A DNA stretch of 34,266 nt, from positions 1-34,266 of the forward strand of contig JALUXP010000072.1 of the NCBI GenBank assembly GCA_027013295.1, in the 5' to 3' direction. The translations under genes were made by a program, and so were the position numbers. Source of the DNA: Sulfurimonas sp. GTDB lineage: Bacteria; Campylobacterota; Campylobacteria; Campylobacterales; Sulfurimonadaceae. Positions 25,873 through 32,952 of this stretch are shown here, one piece after another; positions within the stretch are counted from its first letter, which is position 1, and each line of letters opens with the position of its first letter. The notes under the pieces are model-generated. The model saw only the letters and a list, made by a program, of their open reading frames with translations. It was not told where the DNA came from and did not search any database.

Positions 25873-26935
25873 AGTGAAATTAACAAAAAATAAAAGACTC
25901 ACAAAAGCCGAAGCACTGCACCTTCTAAAAGAGGCTGACCTAAAAACACTTGGTAAGATGGCAAGTGAAGTCAAAGCGGAGTTACATCCAGAGAGGGTGA
26001 CCACTTTTGTAGTAGATAGAAATATAAACTATACCAATATCTGTTGGGTTGATTGTAAATTTTGTGCTTTTTATAGACATGAAAAAGATGCAGATGCTTA
26101 TGTACTTACATATGAAGAGATAGATGCCAAGATAGATGAACTCCTAGAGATAGGTGGAACACAGATACTTTTTCAAGGTGGTGTGCATCCTAAACTCAAG
26201 ATAGAATGGTATGAGGATTTGGTGGAGCATATCCATACAAAATACCCTACGATTACTATTCATGGATTTAGCTCAATAGAACTAGACTTCATAGCCAAAG
26301 TTTCTCGTATCACAATTCAAGAAGTTCTAGCACGACTCAAAGTCAAAGGTCTTGCTTCTATCCCTGGTGCTGGAGCTGAGATACTCTCAGATAAGGTTCG
26401 TGATATCATCGCTCCTAAAAAAATTGACTCTGAAGTTTGGGTCGATGTTCATCGCCAAGCACATAAGCTGGGTATCATGAGCACAGCTACTATGATGTAT
26501 GGTACAGTTGAGAGTGATGAAGACATTGTTGATCATTTTGAGATGGTGCGTTCTCTTCAAGATGAGACAGGTGGTTTTCGAGCATTTATTATGTGGAGTT
26601 TTCAAGGAAGTAACACAGAACTTTTAGCACAGATTCCAGATATGGATAAGCCCTCTTCAAACCGTTACCTGCGTTTACTCGCGGTGGCAAGACTCTATCT
26701 TGACAATGTGCCAAATATTCAGTCATCCTGGGTAACTCAGGGTCCTTACATTGGTCAAATGGCACTCAAATTTGGAGCAAATGATCTTGGATCCACGATG
26801 ATGGAAGAAAATGTAGTGAGTTCAGCGGGTGCAGCTTACTCAATGGCAAAAGAGGAGATGGTGCATCTTATTCGCGATATTGGAGAGCATCCTGCGGTGA
26901 GAAATACAGCGTATGAAATACTAGAGAGATTTTAA
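25856..26935 (+). CDS. mqnC: Cyclic dehypoxanthinyl futalosine synthase (radical SAM)
   Basis: 359 aa. The radical SAM cluster motif is NICWVDCKFCAFYR (C-x3-C-x2-C); GGTQILFQGGVHP, IPGAGAEIL and the C-terminal SAGAAYSM are MqnC features. It cyclises dehypoxanthine futalosine in the futalosine path to menaquinone, which Campylobacterota use. ATG 25856 overlaps the cytochrome end by 17 bp; GTG 25874, in frame just after the cytochrome stop and preceded by TTGGA, is an equally possible start. The stop shares one base with the next gene (TAATG). Confidence 0.93.
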   Translation: MKVGNRVKLTKNKRLTKAEALHLLKEADLKTLGKMASEVKAELHPERVTTFVVDRNINYTNICWVDCKFCAFYRHEKDADAYVLTYEEIDAKIDELLEIGGTQILFQGGVHPKLKIEWYEDLVEHIHTKYPTITIHGFSSIELDFIAKVSRITIQEVLARLKVKGLASIPGAGAEILSDKVRDIIAPKKIDSEVWVDVHRQAHKLGIMSTATMMYGTVESDEDIVDHFEMVRSLQDETGGFRAFIMWSFQGSNTELLAQIPDMDKPSSNRYLRLLAVARLYLDNVPNIQSSWVTQGPYIGQMALKFGANDLGSTMMEENVVSSAGAAYSMAKEEMVHLIRDIGEHPAVRNTAYEILERF

Positions 26936-28230
26936 TGAAAAAAATACTTTTAACAATACTAATTTTAGGACAATACTTAATGGCAGCACAGATACAATAC
27001 ATCAAAGCAAACGGTTTTGAGATACCAATCATCTTAGAGAGTGACAAAAGACTTCCTCTTGTGAATATGCAGTTTATTTTTCAAGATGCTGGAACTATCA
27101 CAGATACTAAGATAGCAGGAGTTGCAAAGTTCAGTGCTAGAATGATGGGAGAAGGTACAAAAAAACTTGGTTCAACTGCCTTTGCTGAGGAACTTGAAGC
27201 GAGAGCTATAAGCATCAATGCATCGACAGGGCGAGAAACTTTTGTGATGGAACTTTCATGTCTGAGTGATGAGTTTGATGAAGCTCTTGTCTATTTTGAT
27301 GCTTTACTTAAAGACCCAAATCTAAGCGAGAAAGCACTTAGCAAGGTCAAAGCGACACTTCTTGGGCAACTTAGTTCTAAAGAAAATGATTTTGACTATG
27401 TAGCGGGCAATGAACTCAAAGCAGTGCTTTTTGAGGGTACACCTTTAGCAAATCCAGCATCTGGTACAAAAGAGAGTGTATCATCTATAAAACTTCAAGA
27501 TGTGAAGCAGTTCATTCAAGAGCATCTTGTAAGCTCTCAACTTATTGTTGTCGTTGGTGGAGATATCGATATAGAGATCATAAAACAAAAGATTCAAGCT
27601 GTTATCTCTTATATGCCAAAAGGTAATTTCCAAAAGTTAAAGCATTATGATGTAAGGGCAACTCCTAAAGAGGTCATTTTAGAAAAAGAAACAAAACAAG
27701 CTTATATGTATTTTGGTTCACCGTACAATATGAGTGTGAATGACCCAGAAGAATACAAGTCAAGAGTTGCTACTTTTATCTTAGGAACTGGTGGTTTTGG
27801 AAGTAGATTGATGGAGGAGATTCGTGTGAAACGGGGGCTTGCTTACTCAGCGTATGCAAGAGTGAGTTTAAACAAGTCATGTTCCTACTTTTCAGGGTAT
27901 CTTCAAACAAAACTAGACTCACTCGATGAGGCACAAAAAACAGTCAAAGAGGTGATAGCCGAGTTTGTAAAAAATGGTGTAACAGAGGCTGAACTTGAGC
28001 AAACGAAAAAGTTTTTACTTGGGAGTGAGCCTCTGCGTGTTGAGACCATGAGTCAAAGACTCTCTCGTACATTTCAAGAGTATTATCGTGGTGAAAAGCT
28101 AGGTGCATCTTTAAAAGAGTTAGAGAAGATCAAAGCCTTGAAACTGGATGATTTAAACAAGTATATTAAAAAACATACCGAGATATTAGACCTTAGTTTT
28201 GCTATAGTTACAAAAGAAGTGAAAAAATAA
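26935..28230 (+). CDS. M16-family peptidase homologue without the zinc motif
   Basis: 431 aa with a signal peptide (MKKILLTILILGQYLMA), so periplasmic. It has the two-lobed M16 pattern, but where active members have HxxEH this protein reads GVAKFSARMMGEGT, with no His or Glu of the motif. The C-terminal lobe keeps the R...Y motif in EIRVKRGLAYSAYARV. In bacterial two-subunit M16B enzymes one partner has the zinc site and the other the R/Y pair, so this is likely the R/Y subunit and needs a partner encoded elsewhere. It is coupled to mqnC by a one-base overlap and is the last gene of the Fic-cytochrome-mqnC run. Confidence 0.82.
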   Translation: MKKILLTILILGQYLMAAQIQYIKANGFEIPIILESDKRLPLVNMQFIFQDAGTITDTKIAGVAKFSARMMGEGTKKLGSTAFAEELEARAISINASTGRETFVMELSCLSDEFDEALVYFDALLKDPNLSEKALSKVKATLLGQLSSKENDFDYVAGNELKAVLFEGTPLANPASGTKESVSSIKLQDVKQFIQEHLVSSQLIVVVGGDIDIEIIKQKIQAVISYMPKGNFQKLKHYDVRATPKEVILEKETKQAYMYFGSPYNMSVNDPEEYKSRVATFILGTGGFGSRLMEEIRVKRGLAYSAYARVSLNKSCSYFSGYLQTKLDSLDEAQKTVKEVIAEFVKNGVTEAELEQTKKFLLGSEPLRVETMSQRLSRTFQEYYRGEKLGASLKELEKIKALKLDDLNKYIKKHTEILDLSFAIVTKEVKK

Positions 28231-28274
28231 CTTGACAAAATGTCATGTTTTTAGCTCAAAGATGATTTTAGGGG

Positions 28275-28280
28275 TATAAT
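28275..28280 (+). promoter_or_regulatory. -10 box for recG
   Basis: AGGGGTATAATTTTTTG in the 148-bp gap after the M16 gene. The implied leader of about 90 nt is strongly structured. Confidence 0.6.
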
Positions 28281-28286
28281 TTTTTG

Positions 28287-28353
28287 TCACCACCTGAGGG
28301 TGGGGCAAATCCAACTTGAGAAGGAAACTTATGAAAAAGTTTCCTCTTGTTGG
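28287..28353 (+). promoter_or_regulatory. Structured recG leader RNA
   Basis: Two hairpins: CCACC-tgag-GGTGG (28290-28303) and a longer one, CCAAC (28311-28315) with GTTGG (28349-28353), continuing through small bulges to AGGAAACTT/AAGTTTCCT (28322-28330 with 28337-28345). The top loop is ATGAAA, so the start codon of a 14-codon ORF sits in the loop and its AAGGA in the stem. No known riboswitch family was recognised. Confidence 0.45.
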
Positions 28354-28375
28354 AATTATAACACAAAAAGGATAA
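28331..28375 (+). CDS. Possible 14-aa leader peptide upstream of recG
   Basis: ATG 28331 to TAA 28375, reading MKKFPLVGIITQKG. AAGGA (28321-28325) is five bases before the ATG. The last codons overlap the recG Shine-Dalgarno (AAGGA 28368-28372), and the stop lies three bases before the recG TTG, so ribosomes translating the leader would clear or reuse the recG site. Very short ORFs arise easily by chance, so it is tentative. Confidence 0.35.
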   Translation: MKKFPLVGIITQKG

Positions 28376-28378
28376 GCT

Positions 28379-30172
28379 TTGAAACTCACAAAAGACCAAG
28401 AGGAAAAGTTCACAAAATTAAATATCTCCTCTTGGTCGCAGCTTGCACTTATAATTCCCAATGCTTATGAGGATTTACGATTAAGCAAACAACTCTATGA
28501 GCATACCCCACAACTTATAGATGCTACAGTAGAGTCTATTTTTCGCGCACAAAATTCTATCCAGATAACTTTTTATGCTCATAACTTTGGACATAGTGTT
28601 CAAGGTGTGATGTTCCGTCCAAAGCCCTATATGATGCACCAGTTCAATGTTGGAGATAGAAACTACTTTTATGGTGTTATAGAGTGTAAAATGGGGCAAT
28701 GCGCCATGAGTATGCCAAGAAAAGTAACAAACATAGGTGCTATCACTCCAAAGTATAAAACAAAGTTAAGAAGCGATGTAATGCAAAGGTTTATACATAA
28801 AAATCTTAACTTAGAGAGATTAATGCAAGAGGGGTTATCAAGAGAGGTCGCTAGTAGCATCTTAGAACTGCATTTTCCAAATCAATTATACAATCTTAAA
28901 GAGCTAGACAAAACTATGCTTGATGCTTTTAAATTTACGGAACTTTTTGTTTATATGAAACTACTAGCTTCTAAAAAAAGGTACTTTAAAACTATTGCAA
29001 AAGCGTTGTACTCTTATGAAGATTGGGTACAAACCTTGCCGTTTAGGTTGACAGATCAGCAGGTAGGGGCGATAAAAGATATCAAAAAAGACTTAAATTC
29101 TGAATTATCTGCAAAAAGAATGGTAGTGGGTGATGTAGGAAGTGGTAAGACTATGGTTATCTTAGCTGCTGCGTATATGATGGGTAAATATGGGAGTATC
29201 CTGATGGCACCCACAACCATCCTTGCCAATCAACTCTATGAAGAGGCTTTAAAGTTTTTACCAAAACTGAAAATTACCTTAGTGACAAACAAGACTAAGA
29301 AGATAGACCTGAGTGAGTTTGATTTTATCATAGGTACACATGCTTTACTTTACAGAGAGTTGCCAGAGTTTTCTTTGGTGATGGTAGATGAACAACATAG
29401 GTTTGGAACACAACAGAGGAATATGCTTGAAAAGCTAGTGTCCGCAGGGAAAAACAAACCACATTATCTACAGTTCTCGGCAACTCCTATACCTCGAACA
29501 CTGGCTATGATAGAAACAGCTCACATTGATGTTAGTCTCATAACATCCACTCCCTTTAAAAAAGATATTTCCACAAGCGTCATCCATAAACAAAACTTTA
29601 AAGATTTGCTTTCGCATATAAAAGTCGAGATAGACAAAGGTAATCAAGTGCTTTTAGTCTATCCACTTGTTGAACAAAGCGAAGTGCTTGAGTACCAAAG
29701 CATTGAAGAAGCACGAGGATATTGGGAGAGTCATTTTGACAATGTGTATGTGACTCATGGTAAAGATAAGGAAAAAGAGAAAGTGCTTTTAGAATTTTCT
29801 CAAAAAGGAGATATTCTTGTAGCTACGACAGTGGTAGAAGTGGGTATCTCTTTGCCTAAACTTAGTACAGTAGTGATAGTTGGTGCTGAGAGATTAGGTC
29901 TCTCAACATTGCATCAGCTTCGTGGTCGTGTAAGTCGTACTGGTTTAAAGGGTTATTGTTATCTTTATACAAATCAAAATTCTACAGATAGGTTAGATGA
30001 ATTTTGTCACACTACGAGTGGATTCGATATAGCAAATATGGATTTAAAGTATAGAAAAAGTGGTGATTTACTCAGGGGGGGGAGCCAAAGTGGAAGTCAG
30101 TTTAGGTGGATTGATTTGGCTGAGGATGAAAAAATTGTAGAGAAAGTAAAACAAAGTTTATCCTCCTTGTAG
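28379..30172 (+). CDS. recG: ATP-dependent DNA helicase RecG (TTG start)
   Basis: 597 aa, shorter than the E. coli protein (693) but normal for Campylobacterota. An N-terminal OB-like wedge region is followed by a superfamily 2 helicase: motif I VGDVGSGKT (about 251-259), motif II DEQHRFG, motif III FSATPIPRTLAM, and later GRVSRTG (motif VI). It remodels stalled replication forks and Holliday junctions. Start TTG 28379 has AAGGA six bases upstream and gives MKLTKDQEEK; no ATG option exists nearby in frame. Repeat element C follows its stop. Confidence 0.95.
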   Translation: MKLTKDQEEKFTKLNISSWSQLALIIPNAYEDLRLSKQLYEHTPQLIDATVESIFRAQNSIQITFYAHNFGHSVQGVMFRPKPYMMHQFNVGDRNYFYGVIECKMGQCAMSMPRKVTNIGAITPKYKTKLRSDVMQRFIHKNLNLERLMQEGLSREVASSILELHFPNQLYNLKELDKTMLDAFKFTELFVYMKLLASKKRYFKTIAKALYSYEDWVQTLPFRLTDQQVGAIKDIKKDLNSELSAKRMVVGDVGSGKTMVILAAAYMMGKYGSILMAPTTILANQLYEEALKFLPKLKITLVTNKTKKIDLSEFDFIIGTHALLYRELPEFSLVMVDEQHRFGTQQRNMLEKLVSAGKNKPHYLQFSATPIPRTLAMIETAHIDVSLITSTPFKKDISTSVIHKQNFKDLLSHIKVEIDKGNQVLLVYPLVEQSEVLEYQSIEEARGYWESHFDNVYVTHGKDKEKEKVLLEFSQKGDILVATTVVEVGISLPKLSTVVIVGAERLGLSTLHQLRGRVSRTGLKGYCYLYTNQNSTDRLDEFCHTTSGFDIANMDLKYRKSGDLLRGGSQSGSQFRWIDLAEDEKIVEKVKQSLSSL

Positions 30173-30324
30173 GACTATCGAATTAGTTCCCAAGCTGGAG
30201 CTTGGGAACTAGAAAAATGTTCCATACGCTCAAGCCAACGGCATCTGAGCCGAACAGGCTCTAGCTTTAGTGGCCTCAGCGGCCTTAGCGGAATTAGAGG
30301 GACTTGTTCCTCTAATGGGACTAT
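30172..30324 (+). repeat. Hairpin-rich intergenic repeat, copy C (long form)
   Basis: Fills the gap between convergent recG and hpf. It begins GGACTAT (30172-30178) and ends GGGACTAT (30317-30324). Parts: a 13-bp perfect hairpin (30184-30196 with 30199-30211), a weaker GAGCC/GGCTC hairpin (30247-30261), the core 30265-30290 with GGCC-tcagc-GGCC, and hairpin ATTAGAGG/CCTCTAAT (30293-30300, 30309-30316) around GACTTGTT. The last two modules match copy A in order and orientation. It may also terminate both genes. Confidence 0.6.
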
Positions 30325-30326
30325 TA

Positions 30327-30869
30327 TTAGTACAACCCAAATTTTCCATCATTTCTTTTGTAAAGAACTCTTGTCTTTTGTTCGTTATCCATAAAGATTT
30401 CAAACATTTTTCCGCTCTCTTTGAGATCCTCTAGTGCATCTTCAACTTCACGAGGTTTGTAGAGATCAAGTTCAACAGGGATGATCTCATCCTCACCTGA
30501 GAGTTCTTCTTGTTTGAGGTCAATACCAAGGTTTGTTTCTGCTTTGATCACATTGAGCCCAACTTTTTGATGGTCAACTTCACGGTCGTGCATACGACGC
30601 ATAGCTTTTTGTGCACGCTCTATAGCTATATCTATAGCCGCATATAAATCATCATTATTTTGTTTGATGACAATAGAGTTTTTTCCAGCTAGACTGATGA
30701 CAAACTCAACCATAGAATGTTCTTTACCCTTTTTTGTTTGTGTCGATGCCACAACATTTACACTTGTGATGTCCATATTATATTTATTGAGTGTTTGTAT
30801 CGAGGTATTCATATGAGCTTTTATAGCATCTGTAAGTTCTAAGTGTCTTCCTGTTAATGATATATTCAT
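30327..30869 (-). CDS. hpf: Ribosome hibernation promoting factor, long form
   Basis: 180 aa. The N-terminal S30AE domain (about 1-100) opens NISLTGRHLELTDAIKAHM and ends in AQKAMRRMHDRE. After a linker comes the long-form C-terminal domain (about 130-180) with LDLYKPREVEDALEDL and FGLY at the very end. Long HPF proteins pair ribosomes into inactive 100S dimers by themselves in stationary or starved cells. A TATAAT box (minus strand, 30917-30922) and an AAAAGGA Shine-Dalgarno precede it. It is transcribed alone, converging on recG. Confidence 0.94.
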   Translation of the reverse strand: MNISLTGRHLELTDAIKAHMNTSIQTLNKYNMDITSVNVVASTQTKKGKEHSMVEFVISLAGKNSIVIKQNNDDLYAAIDIAIERAQKAMRRMHDREVDHQKVGLNVIKAETNLGIDLKQEELSGEDEIIPVELDLYKPREVEDALEDLKESGKMFEIFMDNEQKTRVLYKRNDGKFGLY

Positions 30870-30916
30870 AATTTAATCCTTTTTTGTTTAAATAGAGAGT
30901 TGTCCCCTAGAAAATT

Positions 30917-30922
30917 ATTATA
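30917..30922 (-). promoter_or_regulatory. -10 box for hpf
   Basis: GATATAATAATTTT on the minus strand, about 48 bp before the ATG, after a TTTTTTGA run. Confidence 0.55.
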
Positions 30923-30950
30923 TCAAAAAAGAGTTTACTAAAGAGAAATT

Positions 30951-31454
30951 TTAAAGTTTTTGTATAGTTCTTCTAAAATATCTTAAAGGATCACTTCCTG
31001 TATCATTAGCATCTACTTGTACAGTTATATCCATGAGAACAGAGCCATTTTGTTTGGGAGATGTAACTGTTGCAAAACTAGTGCATCCTACAGGTGTAAT
31101 GGTATAGCTATATCGCATATCTATGTTTATATCATAGATGGTACCTAAAGTAAAGTGTAGGTTATCTACACAGCCTGCTTTTGCTACCTCAAAGAGGGCA
31201 TATTCTATGGCACTTTTTGTATAAAGTTCTGCCTGTTCATAAAGATAAACATCGGCAGTTTTTTTTATGCTTTGAGAGGTTTGCATTAAAGTAAAAGTTG
31301 CGATGGACGCTACTACTAACATGATCACTATCGCTGAGATCATAGCAAAGCCTCTACGCTTGGCTTTAGCGTATGGAATATTTTTCGAAGAAAAATGCTC
31401 ACGGGAGCTAAAAATAGAGCCAAGGGTATTTAGTAGATAGTTTTTTCTTTGCAT
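30951..31454 (-). CDS. PilX/GspK-like minor pseudopilin
   Basis: 167 aa. The class III leader is long (about 35 residues, basic) and ends KRRGF, then a hydrophobic helix AMISAIVIMLVVASIATFTL. Position +5 of the mature protein is Ser instead of the usual Glu, a feature of GspK/PilX-type pseudopilins that cap the fibre tip. The mature part has two Cys. It is the last gene of a four-gene run and overlaps the gene before it by 25 bp. Whether the fibre is a type IV pilus or a type II secretion pseudopilus cannot be settled here. Confidence 0.6.
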   Translation of the reverse strand: MQRKNYLLNTLGSIFSSREHFSSKNIPYAKAKRRGFAMISAIVIMLVVASIATFTLMQTSQSIKKTADVYLYEQAELYTKSAIEYALFEVAKAGCVDNLHFTLGTIYDINIDMRYSYTITPVGCTSFATVTSPKQNGSVLMDITVQVDANDTGSDPLRYFRRTIQKL

Positions 31455-32317
31455 ATCGAATACTTCTCCCCTGTTAATTGACTTTGGACACAGACTTGTA
31501 CTTTTATGAGTGAACCAATAGCTCCAAATTTGAATGTAGATACATTATCCATGATAAGAATGCTTTTGATGTTTTTTCCTGATGTACTATAACTCTCTCC
31601 CGCCCAAGGTTGGTAGTCGTAATAAAGTTTTAACTTCTTTGTGGCAGTATTATAAACTATAGCATATGCTGTCCATGCAAGTTTATAGTATTCAAATACA
31701 TCTACACCGCTAAAGTCAACACCCGTTATACTAGAGCTAAAATCTTTTGTTGTAGTGCCAGCTTTTATGGGGTGCATCGCTACATTTTTTTGGGTAGAAA
31801 AAGCAGGTGTTCCGTTTGTCCACCCATAAGAGGTGGTAATATCGCTACTTGAACCTATAAAATAAAGAGCACTTGTTGATAAACTAGAGTTGCCTTGAGA
31901 AAGTATACCTATGAGAGTATTGAGGCGATTTGTATTGGTGTCAGGGGAGTGGAGGTTGGAAGCTGTGCTTGCATTGAGATCTATGATAGCGGAGTAGTTT
32001 GGTAGAGCATCTCCTCTAAAATTGTCACCATCAGAACCAATCCATTCTAGTATGGTGTAGTTACTTCCAGTTGCATTAGATACAGATGTGTAAGTTCCAT
32101 CAATTTTTCTTGCTATGACAGAGTCTTTGATGCGGTAAGAGAGTCTTTTTGATATAAACTCAACTGCACTAGAACTTTGACCTTGGAGGGTATTGTTGAT
32201 CTTAGAAAATATATAACCTTTATAGGCTTGTGCCATAAACTCAACACCATACTTACTTAAAATCCCAACAATAACAATAACAAAGATGAGTTCCATCATA
32301 GTAAAGGCTTTTTTCAT
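31430..32317 (-). CDS. PilW/GspJ-like prepilin-type protein
   Basis: 295 aa. A very short leader MKKA is followed by FTMMELIFVIVIVGIL, a type IV prepilin N-helix with Phe+1 and Glu+5; the residue before the cut is Ala rather than the usual Gly, which prepilin peptidases tolerate. The long globular part is rich in Ser, Thr and Asn. It starts on the last base of the gene before it and overlaps the next by 25 bp, so the set is one operon. Best seen as a minor pilin of the PilW/GspJ type. Confidence 0.6.
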   Translation of the reverse strand: MKKAFTMMELIFVIVIVGILSKYGVEFMAQAYKGYIFSKINNTLQGQSSSAVEFISKRLSYRIKDSVIARKIDGTYTSVSNATGSNYTILEWIGSDGDNFRGDALPNYSAIIDLNASTASNLHSPDTNTNRLNTLIGILSQGNSSLSTSALYFIGSSSDITTSYGWTNGTPAFSTQKNVAMHPIKAGTTTKDFSSSITGVDFSGVDVFEYYKLAWTAYAIVYNTATKKLKLYYDYQPWAGESYSTSGKNIKSILIMDNVSTFKFGAIGSLIKVQVCVQSQLTGEKYSICKEKTIY

Positions 32318-32952
32318 TAAAAAATTCTATCGTCCATATCAATTTCACCGATATTGAGGGTATAGGATGTAAGTTTTGTGACTATATTACCCGCTGCATC
32401 TGTGACAGTTACTGTAACTTTTTTAGCATCATGAGTACCAACTAAGCCACCCATGGTATCGTAGCTTACGCTTACACTACTTTGAAAATCTTGTTTATAC
32501 CCATCTACATCTGCAGAGTAGTTAATAAAGAGAGATTTTGCAGAGGTGCTAACATCGTCAATGTCATCTAGGTCACCAGCATCTGAACCCAAAGTAGATG
32601 TAGTTGGAAAGTTAAGTAAACATTTCCTATGTTTTGGTTGTGTGATATGCCCAGGTCTAAGTCCATAGGTAGGTGATGAAGTGTTGGTGTCGCAGTCACT
32701 GTAGCTTGTTTGGACTACACCTGAGAGTCCAAGTGCCTTTGGATCGACTGTCTCATTTATAGAATTTTCATCCCATCTATAAGAGAGGACTTGGTTAAGC
32801 TCAGCTGATGCACCAAAGATAGCTTCTTGGATGAGAGTTGTGTCTATCCCTTTATCGTTTGAGCTCATCATTACGGGGAGAGTGACCATTGTGATGCCCA
32901 TGATAATAATGGCAAAGACCACTTCTAAAAGTGAAAAAGCACTTTTTACCAC
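32317..32952 (-). CDS. PilV/GspI-like prepilin-type protein
   Basis: 211 aa. Leader MVKSA, then FSLLEVVFAIIIMGITMV with Phe+1 and Glu+5; again Ala stands at the cleavage position. The globular part has Cys residues (SDCDTN and HRKCLL) that may form a disulfide in the periplasm. It overlaps the end of the large adhesin-like gene by 7 bp and the next prepilin gene by one base. Minor pilin of the PilV/GspI or MSHA type is the best guess. Confidence 0.6.
   Translation of the reverse strand: MVKSAFSLLEVVFAIIIMGITMVTLPVMMSSNDKGIDTTLIQEAIFGASAELNQVLSYRWDENSINETVDPKALGLSGVVQTSYSDCDTNTSSPTYGLRPGHITQPKHRKCLLNFPTTSTLGSDAGDLDDIDDVSTSAKSLFINYSADVDGYKQDFQSSVSVSYDTMGGLVGTHDAKKVTVTVTDAAGNIVTKLTSYTLNIGEIDMDDRIF

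Noticed and set aside
28232-28252. Terminator after the M16 gene (TGACA-aaa-TGTCA followed by TGTTTTT)
   Set aside because: The stem is only five base pairs and weak; possible but not strong enough to list as a feature.
28287-28330. Possible TPP riboswitch before recG because of CACCTGAG and GGAAAC
   Set aside because: The 5' half of the TPP fold (GGGGUGC and GCUGAGA elements) is absent and the CACCTGAGGGTGG stretch is a simple 5-bp hairpin. recG is also not a thiamine gene.
28379-30172. RecG as a truncated pseudogene because it is about 100 residues shorter than in E. coli
   Set aside because: All helicase motifs are intact and Campylobacterota RecG proteins are known to be about 600 residues.
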